The translations under genes and the position numbers were made by a program. Under the pieces are notes generated by a model. The model did not search any database and was not told the origin of the DNA. It saw only the letters and a program-made list of their open reading frames with translations. A DNA stretch of 64,000 bases from contig NC_044574.1 in assembly GCF_901933205.1 (NCBI RefSeq), forward strand, positions 45,603,609-45,667,608, written 5' to 3'. The first letter of the stretch is position 1. Each line of letters begins with the position of its first letter. This DNA is from Camarhynchus parvulus. Lineage: Eukaryota; Chordata; Aves; Passeriformes; Thraupidae. Of the stretch, positions 36,480 through 48,490 are shown one piece after another.

Positions 36480-37150
36480 TTGCTATTTCTGATTGTGTTA
36501 ACCCAGGCGTAATTATGTAATTATCCACAAAAATTTAGTCAGAGTTTTGCATATCTAAATCATTAACTTTAACAATTGACAGACTGCTTTGATTAGTATT
36601 TTCACAGACTAGCATAGCATACATTTGTCAGCTTTCCTATGATTAGTTGTAATTTGGAATTTGTTTATGCAAAATGTTTTTATTGCTCATTTTGGGGGGA
36701 GGGAAAAAAAGGAGGGCAGAAAAGACATGTTTATCCTGTCAGGAGATCCTACAGAACTTACTAGGGATGCTGCAAATATATTTTTGCTGTGCTTTAATGT
36801 CATTTATTTGGTGAACTGATATAGCAAACATCGGCTTGTACTTGTTAAAGAGAACGAGAATTCTGGGTGAGCACCTTTTGCCATACAAAAAATTTTAATC
36901 AAAGTTTAAGTAAATGAATTCAGAGGCACCTAGCACTTTATGCAATCCCCAATTTTAAGCCTATTGCTTCCCAAAAACAATACCGGTGCATCGTGCAATC
37001 AATGTGAACACTTTAAAATGCTGCTTGTGTCAAATACTGTAACGCCAGCTCAGCCTTTTCATTCAGCATTGTAATTGATATCATAATTTAAGATGCAGTT
37101 TGTTAAGCTAAGCAATAATTAATGATTCCATTCTGCACCTGCTGTTGGAT
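36480..37150. promoter_or_regulatory. Long candidate conserved non-coding element
   Basis: About 670 bp of non-repetitive AT-rich sequence with a high density of developmental factor-like sites. These include tandem GTAATTAT words near 36507-36525, octamer-like TTTGCATA near 36547, TATGCAAAAT near 36667, the TCF/LEF-like word ATCAAAG near 36899, GTAATTGATATCATAATT near 37071, and AATAATTAATGATT near 37114. No transposon similarity is seen. This is the best enhancer-like block in the window by texture. Conservation cannot be shown from one sequence. Confidence 0.4.
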
Positions 37151-37983
37151 CAGTTTCTGCCTTAAGCTCTCTGAAAGAGAAATCCAAAAGCAACAGAGTT
37201 TATCCTTCACAAAGCAAACCCCACTGTAGCAGGATTGTGTTGACATGAGGAACCACAATGACTCTGAAGTACTGTGGTGTGGAGTCTGGTCATTCCTAAG
37301 TTACCCAACAGAAGTGAAGTTCAGAAAGGTTTTCACTTTCTTACTCTGATTCCCAAGCAAAGGCCACTTGTGACAAAATGCATCTTAATTCATACACTTC
37401 CTCCAGACATTTTGACTGGATTAGTTGCACCATTTTTCAGTGGCTGGTAGTCACAGATTTTTCTCTGGCTGGCAGGGAGTTCAGGTAAGAGCACAATTCT
37501 TGCCTTGCACTACCGTTAGGACTTCCATATCCCAAAGCACTAAGACTCTTTGTGTTATTGTTTTTCATGCAAAACATTTTAAAAATTTAGTAAACTCACT
37601 GCTTTTTGTAAAAATTCTCCTATCCAGCAGCCTCTACCTGACTAGTTAATCAACATTCACATGATTTCTCAGAGAGGCAAGGAAAGCATGTTTTGACTTC
37701 ATAACCAATGAAAGATTATGAATTACAACTTCATCTGCCCCATGATAGCTGCAGTTTGATAATTACAGTTAAAACTTACACACTTTCTACAAGATCCTCA
37801 GAGACCACTGTGATGGACACAGCATAAATTCCAGCTTTGCAGATCCCACATATGTCTAATAACTTCACCTAGTCAGGCTTCAGTTTTGTTCATCAGAAGA
37901 GGAGGTTTGCTTCAGAGACTTATGAACAATTAATGTGAAAGACATGTCAGATGGATACTTTTTAAAAAAATCCTAAATAATTC
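37151..37983. other. Non-coding stretch, no gene recognised
   Basis: No exon or repeat recognised between a candidate enhancer and an AT microsatellite. Confidence 0.45.
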
Positions 37984-37984
37984 C

Positions 37985-38010
<26 letters not shown>
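37984..38010. repeat. (AT)n microsatellite
   Basis: About twelve uninterrupted AT dinucleotides followed by AAAA. Likely length-variable. Confidence 0.95.
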
Positions 38011-38015
<5 letters not shown>

Positions 38016-39624
38016 GCATGCTCTCATTAGTGGATTATCTGAGCCTCATCATTCAGCATTCTCTGCTCAGGGATCTGATGCCTGGTTTTAAAATCTCACT
38101 TCCTAGGTCTAGCTGACTGCTGGCACATTCACTGCATCGGCTCTCAAACGGCTGGCTCACTGTTTGGAATTCATGGGGAGCAGCCCCGTCTGTCTTTTTG
38201 GAATTTTGGCTGTACGACTGAGTACATGAAAATCAGGGAAGCCAGAAGAAAAGAATGATCTGTTACCTGAGTTTCTTTTACCATTTGAAATCCATTGAAA
38301 GAGAGGCATCTTTGTAGCACAAGCTGTTGGCAACTCCACTCTCCAGAGTGTATCATCAGTCCCAAGCTTGCAGTCTTTTATTCTTTTCATTTTAATTGGT
38401 AGCTCCTGCCTAGAAACCAGTTGGGAATTGAATTGCCTGTGTGTTCCCCATGCTCCAGAGCAATTGCCTGTATATTCCATGTGCCTCCAAGCAGTTGCCA
38501 GCCTGCTCTTCATTCTTCCTAGTAAATGCCAGTAATATGTGCACTGGTGTGTAAAATTTACAGTACTGGATTACGTCAGGAAGGAGCACAGCACAAACTG
38601 TGGTACGTTTCTATTGCTACTTTACCTAAGGGATGTGCACTCTGTCCCAGCCTTTGGCCTCAGCATCATGAGAACAACTCATCTGGGAGTTAGAGAGGAG
38701 AAGCATCTTTAGAGGATGTGGATTTGCACAATCTTACAGCTGGCCCCAAGGAATCTCCCAAAATTCTTTTATCAGCTATTTCTACACCTCACCTGTCCAT
38801 CCTGCTAATGCTGACAGTAAGACAGCTTTGCACACTGTCATCCTCACAGCAGGATTAACATCTCGCAGAGGGTTTGCTGCTGCAGAGTCACTGTTTCCCC
38901 ATGAAGCTGAATAGGTCTCAGGCTCTGTGAGGAAGGGAACACTGCAGCACTACTGCCCTGTCATCTGTTCCCCTTGAGCCAGGTAAAGGCAGGAGTAGGC
39001 TAGGCTGGGTGGCAGGGATGAACAAAACCCATTAATTAATTAGCTCACCCATCTCTTTTAGAGCCACTTTTTCTGGACCCTATTTCAAGATGAGTGGCTT
39101 CTTCTGCATTAAGTGGGATAAGTTAGCACAAGAGAGACACAAGTATAGGAAGGAAGGATAGCAAATCTGACTCTTCTGTAATGTGTTCTTGCTACCAGCA
39201 CAACTTCCAAGCAAATTGAAAAAGAATAGCAGTGACTCACTTCCTCCAAGATTAGACCACAAGTGAAGAAAATGCTGCTCTCCAAATCACCAATCTGTGC
39301 AGTGCTCCTGTCAAAGCTCCCATTACCCATCACTCTGGGTCTAGCCTCCAGGCCAGGCAAGCCATGCAGAATCAAAAGGATATCTCCAGTGTTTGATTAT
39401 CAGGAGCTGCAATTTTTCACAAAATTGAAACTAAAATAAGACTGTATTAAGTGCCTGTTCAGAGACTGACCACCACATAGGAGTCTCTGTGCATCAGACA
39501 CTTTTGCAGCCTAAATCAGAAAAGTTACCCAGAGTTCTTCAGTCTTTTATCTGGGTTGAGGGGATACTTTTGTCTTCTTCTCACTTCTTTACATCCTTCT
39601 CTTCATGCTACGTTTTCCTGTGAC
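38011..39624. other. Non-coding stretch, no gene recognised
   Basis: About 1.6 kb without recognisable exons or repeats. The minus-strand frame at 38157-38513 (118 codons) shows no domain. Confidence 0.45.
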
Positions 39625-40815
39625 TACTCCAACAGCTCATCCATTCAGTGGACAAGGCAAGAGCTACAGATGTCATCCATCTGGAACTCTGCAAGGCCTT
39701 TGACAGAGGCCCACAACATCCTCCTCTCTAAACTGGAGACATACAGATTTGATGGATGGACTATTCTATGGATAAGGAATTAGCTGAAGGGTCACACTCA
39801 AAGAGTTGCAGCCAACGATTTGGTGTCCAAATGGAGACTGGTGAAAAGTCGCGTCCCTCAGGGGTCTGTACTGGGACCAGTACTGTTTAATACCTCTAGC
39901 AATGATACAGAAAAAGAGACTGAGGGCACCCTCAGAAAATTTGCATGAGACACCCAAGCTATGTGGTGCAGCTGAAACACCTGAGGGATGGGATGCCATC
40001 CAGAGGGACCTGGACAATCTTGAGAAATGGGCCCATAGGAATCTCATACAGTTTAATGAGGCCTAGTGTTAAGATCCTGCATGTGGTTTCAAGTGATACC
40101 AAACACAAACACAGATGGGGCAGAGAATGGATTGAGAGCAGCCCTGAGGAGAAAGACTTGAGAGTGTTGGTTGATGAGAATCTCAACATGGGAATGAGTG
40201 CTGGCAGCCCAGGAAGACAACCAAATCCTGGGCTGCACCAAAAGGAGCATGGTTAGCAGGTCAAGGGGGCTCATTCGCCCCATCTACTCTCTCTGGTGAG
40301 ACCCCACCTGAAGTGCTGCATCCAGCTGAGTACAGGAAAGACACACCCCTGAGGTTGTGGGTCTGGAGTAAGGCCATCAAAATGATCAGAAGGCTGAAGT
40401 ACCTCCCCTATGAATACATGCTGAGAGACTTGAGGTTGTTCAGCTTGGAAAAGAAAAGGCTCTGGGGAGACCTTACAGCAGCCTTAGAGTGCGTGAAAGG
40501 GTCTTATAAGAAAGATGGGGACAGAATTTTTAATAGAGCCTGTAGTGATAGGACCAAGAGGAATGGGTTTAAACCAAAAAAGGGTCGATTCAGAATAGAT
40601 ATATTAGAAGAACTTTTTTACTGTGAGGGTGGTGAAACATTGGAACATGTTGCCCAGAGAAGCTGTAGATCCCTCACCCATGAAAACATTCAAAGTCTGG
40701 TTAGACAGGGCTCTGAGCAACTTGATATAGTTGAAGATGTGCCTGCTTATTATAGGGGGGTTGATCTATATGGCCTTCAAAGGTCCCTTCCAATCCAAAC
40801 CATTCTGTGATTCAC
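39625..40815 (+). mobile_element. CR1 LINE, 5'-truncated, disabled reverse transcriptase
   Basis: The copy starts in the reverse-transcriptase palm at an HLELCKAFD-type motif, then 'NILLSKLETYRFDGWTILWIRN', then a degraded GVPQG region (arginine and frame changes near 39850). The catalytic FADD box reads as FA-stop-D near 39938-39950. From about 40337 a frame is open for over 100 codons and contains the CR1 C-terminal landmarks IKMIRRLKYLPYE, LRLFSLEKKRL and ACSDRTKRNGFKPKKGRFRIDI, then shifts frame near 40610. The 3' end is 'ggtcccttccaatccaaacc' then 'attctgtgattc'. The element is inactive. Confidence 0.96.
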
Positions 40816-43363
40816 TTTTCTCAGCTCTAATTCAGTTGCCTCCTGACCTATCCTAGGTTCCAGGACATTAGCATCCCCATAATGCAGCCATTTTGTTGTC
40901 CTGATGATAAGCCAGCCACACACTGCCTTGCCTTACTCAGTTTAGGAACTGCCTATTACAAATCCTTTTCCACCCTTCTGGCACTCAGAGCTTTCCTACT
41001 TTGGTGTACTCAGAAGGCCTCAGAAGCAGCAGTTCTCTGCAGAGTTCTTTCCCCTGAAATGTGAGCTCCGTAACATTGTTGGTCGTATTTTCCTTTATCA
41101 AGCAGCTCCAAAGGGCTATATTTAAACTAAAGTACTGTCATAAGAGATATCCTACTCAGACAGTAAATCTCAACTCTTAATGTAATCTGAAGCTTCTAGA
41201 GCCATTCATTAACTGTTATTTCCAGTACAAGTGCAAATGCTTTCCCTTGAAATAGTTTGGCTGTGGGTTGGTTTAGGTTCAATAGTGTACAAAGATGGTA
41301 ATTCTTCACTCTGTATTGAATTACACAGTAGTCCCTTGAATAGGCTGGCATGGGTTGTGTGAATTACCACTATTTCACCTCCCAGTCTCCTTCCTTTTAC
41401 AGAGTGGGGAGCTATTTCAGAGTGGGGAGCCCTGCTTTGCAGAGCTTGCTACCTCTATGCATTCATCAGGATGAGGTTCCTTTCATTTCCTGCTGCTTCA
41501 TCCCCCTTTGCTCACAGAAGAGCATCTGGCATTTCTCTAGGTCTGCTGCTGTAATGTTCCTGCTGCTCCTCCCTGTGACATGAGTACAAGGCTTGCTGAG
41601 AAGCAGCGATGGTACAAAAACAGACTTACTTTCTTTCACCCATCTGCCTACCCAAGTAAAGACTAAGACTGATTTTTCTGTTAGGCTTAATTTCAGAGTG
41701 ACTAGGACAGTCCTTGCAATAAATTACAAGCTTCCTCTTCATTTTTGTGTGGTGTACTGCACACTAAACTAATTCAAATTTAGTATCCTTTTTTTAGCCA
41801 TCCTTTTTAAAGGAAAACATCTTCTTTATCAGCTTCTTACTCCCATTTCTTCCTCTGTGACCCCCAAATTCCCATTTAAGTACACCACAGCAGACTTAAA
41901 ATGTAAAGCAAGGCACCTTCACAAGGGGTCTGGAGGAGGACCGTATGGTACAAAACATCGTTCTGGCAGTAACGTTGTTCAGAAGCCATCCAACTACTTC
42001 CCACCATTGGGAGTGCTTAGATATATCTCAAGGAAAATCTGACCTCTGAAAGTACATACTGCCCATTTCTGTGTGAAATACACGCTGCAAAGAAAGCAGA
42101 CTAACATTTGAACCTCTGTCATCTCATACCTGGAGCTTCCAAAAAGTGAGGGAGTTAACTTGGCATTGCCAGCCAAGCTGCTCTTAAATGAAGGAATGCT
42201 GGACTTTGAAACCTCTCTCCTAAGACCCACAGCTGCATCTCCCAGCTTCTAACACACTGACAAAATTGTCTACTTTTTTCTCTTTCAGGCATTTAAAAGG
42301 AAGTGTGTTTTCTCTTCCATGAAATTTGGGAAAGGAGGGATATGTCTCTTCTTGCCAGTAGGAAAAGCAAGGGCTGTCAAGACACCTAAATCTGATCATC
42401 TTCAAGTGCACTAGCAGGGCAAGGTTTTGTTGGGTGGCTGCAGTATAAAAACCACGTCAAAAGGAGCCATTTAAACCCATGTAAATCATGTTCACTGATG
42501 TATAACTGCATCCATCACTCCTAAGTGATATGCCAATCCAAAAAGTGGGGCACCAGATCCTTCCACCGTGCTCAAAATGAATACTAACTTACCCTCCTGG
42601 CATCTTCAGGGAGTTGTGTGCCTCTCAGTTTAACACAGGTCACGGAACGTGACTCCTCAGCATTAGCAGAGCCCGGCACAGGATGGCAGCAGCAGTGTTT
42701 GCAGTGTTGTTCAAACGCTCCTCACTTGACAGTGCCCTTCATTTATAGTTAACGAGGATGTGACAGCCTATTCTCCCGGCGTACCATCCAACCACACGCA
42801 AAATTCCGCATGTGCCTCACACTGCAATCCTATTTTTATCAGAATAGACATGTGCACTGAGGCTTTAACCAACAGCTGAGACAGGGTTTTAGCGTGAGAT
42901 TTTCAAACCTGTCTCAGGTATTTAGAAGCACAAATTGCACTGAAAGACTAATTGAACTGTGCTTCTAAATCCCTCAGGTGCTACTGAAAATCTCTCTCTT
43001 AATAAGTTGGAATCTCCTAAAGAGTAAACCTCATCGAACTTAGATGGGTATGCAGATCTCAGGGTTAAGATTTAGAAAAATGCTCTGTACTGGCTTAACT
43101 CCCATTGACTTCAGTGGGAACAGAATTAAGTTGACATTGAGCCTTTTTGAAAATTCCCCTCCAGGTGTGTTTTCTCCCTTTGAATTTGAATAATCTGTTA
43201 ACTGCTGAGATTGCTTTTTGATGTATCAGTATGAAGAATTTTACAGGAGTTTTTCACCTTAATTTTTGGTGAAATGAGACTCGAAAAACTGTAGTGGCAC
43301 AAAAACTTTAACTGATAAACCTATAGAAGGAACGATGTTTATTTTCGGTATGTGTTTTGCTGC
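40816..43363. other. Non-coding stretch, no gene recognised
   Basis: About 2.5 kb. A CAGAGTGGGGAGC word occurs twice 18 bp apart at 41400-41431. No exon or transposon is recognised. Confidence 0.5.
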
Positions 43364-43413
43364 CATTATTATTATTATTATTATTATTATTGTTGTTGTT
43401 ATTATTATTATTG
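43364..43413. repeat. (ATT)n trinucleotide microsatellite with TTG interruption
   Basis: About 17 trinucleotide units, mostly ATT/TTA, with three TTG units in the middle. The poly-Leu and poly-Asn open frames here are artefacts of the repeat. Confidence 0.97.
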
Positions 43414-44059
43414 TCCTTCAGCAGCAACACAGGAACTGAAACCACAGACTTTATTGTGGGAAGATGCTGTGCACCGTCTGTTAAAATATTTGTACAATAC
43501 ACAGGCAAGCTGTCTAAGTTACTACTAATAGTCAGACTCCAGAGAAACCAAAGAATCATAATGAATATCCCCAGCAGGTGTAATTATACAGCAGCATTTC
43601 AGTTACTATTTCACCTCCTTGCAGACCTTATCAGGAAATGGGGATTTCCTTCAACTCCCTGAATGTTTTAGTTTACCTTTTAAATTAGCACTACTTACAA
43701 GAATGTTTAGAGGGTTTTCTTCTGTTAATGTTGATGTGTCCCCCACTACAGTCTCACAGGCTGCACTCTACTCTCTGAGATGCACAAAACACAAACTTTT
43801 AAGGGTACAAACTGTATTTGCTTTCAATTTGAATAATATATTACGGCACAAACTTTGCTTCTGCAATGCAGGTTTTAACAATATGAATAAAAGGAAATAG
43901 ACAGTAAGGAGCTCTCTATTTTGCAATAGCATCACTGAGAACAAACTCTCCATGGCCCAGATTCCATATGAGAAAAAAATAGCTGTGCTAATACTGCTTG
44001 CAAACAGCACAATAACCACTCCTTTGTTCCCACCAAAGATACAACAGCAGAATCCTGTA

Positions 44060-44300
44060 TGAGAAGTCATCTGATATGTCAGCTCATTAAATTAGTCGGA
44101 ATGGGTGAATGGGGAAGAGGAATATACCATTGTAAATGTATGTTAATTAACAAACTCTATAAGAGAGGCATTTAAATGTATGAAAATGAATATTAATGAG
44201 ATGAAAACACCTAATTATTGTGCATCTAATGGTATTATCCAGAGCATCCAACAGAAAATGCCTACTTGTCATGCATCTAAGGCAACAGTGCAAACCTTCA
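44060..44300. promoter_or_regulatory. Candidate conserved non-coding element
   Basis: Non-repetitive AT-rich block with TTAATTAAC near 44142, ATTAATGAG near 44192, CTAATTATTG near 44211 and two 'gcatctaa' words near 44222 and 44273. Enhancer-like by composition only. Confidence 0.28.
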
Positions 44301-47300
44301 GACACAGAGATTCAGTGTTTGTAGAGATTATATTATGATTTAATTACAGACCTTACAAAATATCTGCACTGAAACTTGAATTTGGAAGGATTTTTGAAGT
44401 TTTTTTTAAGGTCATATTTCACTAATTTCTTAAATCATTGTTGCACTTCAGAACTACGTGTTTCTTTGTAGTGCTTCTGAAACATTTTTCTGAAGTGCTT
44501 CAATGTCTCTGCCTGCACATCTCCATTTTGCAAGAATATAATTAGGAATGGTGGACTGCAAACTGACCTGAAGTTCTGAGGAATTTTTCATGAAATTGGA
44601 TGAAGCCAAAAGCTTCATTCTAGATTACATTCCTCCCTTCGCAGACAGCTACCAAAGGAGAATACTGAGTCAAAATTAGTGTGAATTCCTGGAATCAAAG
44701 ACTGCTTCATAATAAATATGCATTAGGAAGCTGAAATAAAATTATACAGGCCACTTGAATTCTATTATTTCCTAATTACTCAGTGGTTGGCTTTACAACC
44801 TCAATGTTCTTTTAATGTATGTTTTCAATGTGAGGTTTTCTTGGGGTTTGGGTTTTTTAGAGTAATTGCAGATAGGAAGTCAATTTCTTGATCCCAGGTA
44901 GGACAGAAGGAGTTTTTCTTTATAGACAAAATTCTAAAGCAGCAACTATGCACATATTCCCTGTCCGAGATTCTAGTGTGTGTGCCACAAACATATACAG
45001 AGAAGGGGATATTTTAATGACTACTCTTTGCATGGTATTTGCAGTCCCAAGACTAATATCATTCACACATAGAAACAATGAAGTCTTAATCCTACCATCA
45101 AAGCAATTAATGAAAATAGAGCACATTAACTTAGTATTTCAGTCAGAATTGATTCCTAGAAGATAGCACTCTCCTCTCTCACAACTCAGTTATTAATACA
45201 TATACAAGTACCAATGTGACAAGCACTTCAGATATACCTTGACATATATATTTACCGTCACTCAAAATTACTCACAATCCACCATATTTTATAAAATATC
45301 TTATCCACGCTTCTAATTTTCTTATGAGACTGTCGTATGGAACTGTGAGAAAAATGTCCATGAAACAGAAATATATAATTCTGATGGATTTACCTTATTC
45401 ATTAAGCTTTTTATCATATCAGAGAAAGAAATTAGTTGGTATGACTTACTTTTAATAAATCCATGCTGCCATCTATTTACCACCCATATTGCTGTAGTTG
45501 CTTCCAAACTGATTGCTTTACTAATAACTCCAGCAATGTGCTTGGTATTGAATTCAAATTTAATGCACTGATTTGAAATCACCAGATTGTCTCCAGTTCC
45601 CACTGGCAGGTAACTGCTGCTCACCTCAACAAACTGAAAAATTCAAGTAACAGCATCAGTGTCTTTTACATTACTGCGTGTGTTAAGCTTCTCAGAGGGA
45701 TTTCCCAGCCTCATATATAGAAACCATCAAAGCATTTTTGCTACGATTAGCAGTGGGCAGAACAAATCTGTCAGCAGTATTTTGTACTGCCTGGAATACA
45801 GTCGAATTTCTAACAGAAAAAAAAATGTTGCCCAGCAGCTACAGTTTAACAGGGGGCTGAGTTAACAAACCTTGAGTTACAGTTTCTACAGGGAGGAGAG
45901 CTACCTTGTTGTGTCATGGTAAAACTATACAGAGGAGTCTTATCAGCATCTGGTATGTGGTACTAGCGCTATTTCTTGCCCATACTCTCTAGCTATGCAA
46001 ATTACTTCAGTAAAAGGCACCAGGGTGCTTCAGGTAAGCCAGCTCAAGTTAAAAATATTAATAGCAGTGTATTTACTTGCAAGTAGCTACACTTTGGTTA
46101 TTTTTCTCTCACATCTGTTTGAATCCATAGCAATAAATTGTATCAATACAGGCTGGTGCATTTGTCACATGTGACTTCTTTACAAGCAACTAGAGTAACT
46201 GTACAGTGAGGACAAGGCCTTTTAAAAACTTACAGCAAATCCTTGCATTTACTGGAAAGTAAAACTGTACGCTGTATGGAACAGGACAGATGCCCTCAAA
46301 ATACAAGCTCTGTCAAAAGTAAAATTTTGGGTCCAGAGAAATTACTCACTTCAGGCACAGGAAGCAGTCCTGCACGACAGTTAGCACTTTGACCTGAATG
46401 GAAGCCAGTCACAAGCTGTGGTAGCACACATTTTACAGAAGACACTTGGTCCCTCATTCCCCCTCAGAGAGCAACAATCATAAATCATACCCTCTGTAGA
46501 AAAATACAATGTAAATTCAATTTGAACAAAGCCAGAAATATATTTGTAAATGTCCAATTCACATGAAAAAAATTATCCCTTTTCAAAGGGTTTACAGTCA
46601 ATATTAAACTACTGAGCACAAGAGCTGAAGATACTGATAGCCAGTAATGCAGATGAGATTGCTGTTAATTGTTAACATCTCCTGGGCTACGCTTCCTATG
46701 TCCCTGCACAGATGATGAATAAAATTATTTACCTATTCAAGTAATGAGAGCTAGGCATTTTGATATCCCCACACATGGTAACTCAGACCTCCTCTGAGAC
46801 CCCTACCTGTAATTAGGAACAGATGTAAGATCTTGTTACTGAATTGATAAAAACAAAATTCAGCCCTCCAATGATACATGGCCTAGTGGCACAGTAATGA
46901 GAAGAATACCTCTGCAGAAGAATTCTCCTTCAGACACTGGATCTAATCAGCTTCCCTCTGGCTCAAGAACCCTACTATTTTAGATCCAGTGCTTTTCCAT
47001 CACTGTTTTGGGACACTCACTGAAACACAGGTGACACAGCAAGTCCATAACAAGAAAGTGACAAGCAGTGTTTACATGGTTTCACCTCTGATGAAGAAAA
47101 CCACGTATCTGTACCGTTCAAAACCACAGCAATTCTCTAATGCTTCTCCATGATGGAATAATTAAAAATTAAGAATACACCACATTATGTGCTTTCAGCA
47201 ACAATTCTCACAGCTCAGCATGTGCAGCTGGGGAACACTCTTCAAATTATTTCATGGGGGAAACTCAAGATGACATTCAGCATAACATACTCTATTCTCC

Positions 47301-48239
47301 AAATGTCACACTACTGCAGGAGAACATACCTGCCACCAAGGTTTCATAAGCTGAAAGTAGCTGCATTTCTTACTTTGCATCATCTGGCTGAAATAACCCA
47401 ATGGGAATAGGTACCTGCCCCGTCTCTTGCTCTCACACACAGGTACTGAAAGCTCTGTATTGTCCCAGCAGAGGAGTGAAAGTTCTAAAAGGAATTTGCC
47501 ATCTATCCATGTTGCAGGCTGATCCTTCCCCAGTCAGATGCATCACTTGGACTACCCCATGTGCCTGTGCTAGCCCCATTGGATACTCCAACAATAACAG
47601 GACACAGGGGGCCTAGGGCAGGCCCAACCATTTACAGCACTAGCCCTGGAGAAGTTCAAATAAGCTGCTGTGCTCATTTTCATCGAGTGACAAGTAAAGC
47701 TGCCTTCCTTCATGTTCCTTCCCTGACCACTAAATGTCCCTCACTTGATTTACACTCATCCAGCAGAGCTTATAATTCCCACTGGCTACTGGCATAGGTG
47801 ACTAAAATAATGCCTTGAGAAAACCCAGCAGAGCTGCAGCTCCTTTGGTCTGTAGAATAGAGACAGAAATTTGTATTTACTGAGGTCACCTCACTACAAG
47901 AAAATTTCACCGCTTTCATTTAAATCTGACTGAAACAATTCAAGCTAAACTGATGTGAATGCCTTCATACATCTTTATTTAAAGATGTTAAATGGGAGTT
48001 TACTTGATTTCAAACCTAATCCAAATCTAAAAGAAGTGACCAGATGAAATAAGACTGTCCATGCCACATTTTCCATTGGTTTAACTAAGTAGGCTTACCA
48101 GTAATCTTCATGCAACTCCCTCATGTATACATGGTCTGAAAATACATTCACTCTCCAGCATTACCCTGCTTCATGTCAGGACAATTTGCAGCTGGAAGAG
48201 GCTCAGGGGAACCTCAGTGCCTGGAAATAAAAGAACTGT
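44301..48239. other. Non-coding stretch, no gene recognised
   Basis: About 3.9 kb with no recognised exon, RNA gene or transposon. It contains the inverted repeat listed separately at 46935-46991. Open frames are all at most about 100 codons, without domains. Confidence 0.45.
46935..46991. other. Perfect 11-bp inverted repeat, 35-nt loop
   Basis: CACTGGATCTA at 46935-46945 is mirrored by its exact complement TAGATCCAGTG at 46981-46991. No longer stem forms around it. It may be chance. Confidence 0.85.
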
Positions 48240-48490
48240 GGGGGAGAATCATAGCTGCTGTGCTCACCAGCCCTCCATGGACATTGCCTAAATTACCGTA
48301 ATTAATATAGGGGAATATTTCTGTGCTCCTCAGTAGTTTATAAATGTTACAAAAAAAGGAATGTTTTATATGTCCCCTGATGGGTTTTAAATGTTAATAA
48401 ATGATGTGCAAGGAGGTATTTTACATCTCTCTATTTAATAGTCAGCTGACAGCTGCAATTATAGGCCAGTCTCTGACCCCAGCAATTAGG
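48240..48490. promoter_or_regulatory. Candidate conserved non-coding element
   Basis: Non-repetitive block with ACCGTAATTAATATAGG near 48295, 'tgttaataaatgatgtgc' near 48392, an overlapping pair of CAGCTGACAGCTG E-box words near 48443, and GCAATTAGG near 48482. Enhancer-like by composition. Confidence 0.3.

Noticed and set aside
43308..43559. Poly-Asn (minus) and poly-Leu (plus) frames
   Set aside because: Both are translations of the ATT trinucleotide repeat.
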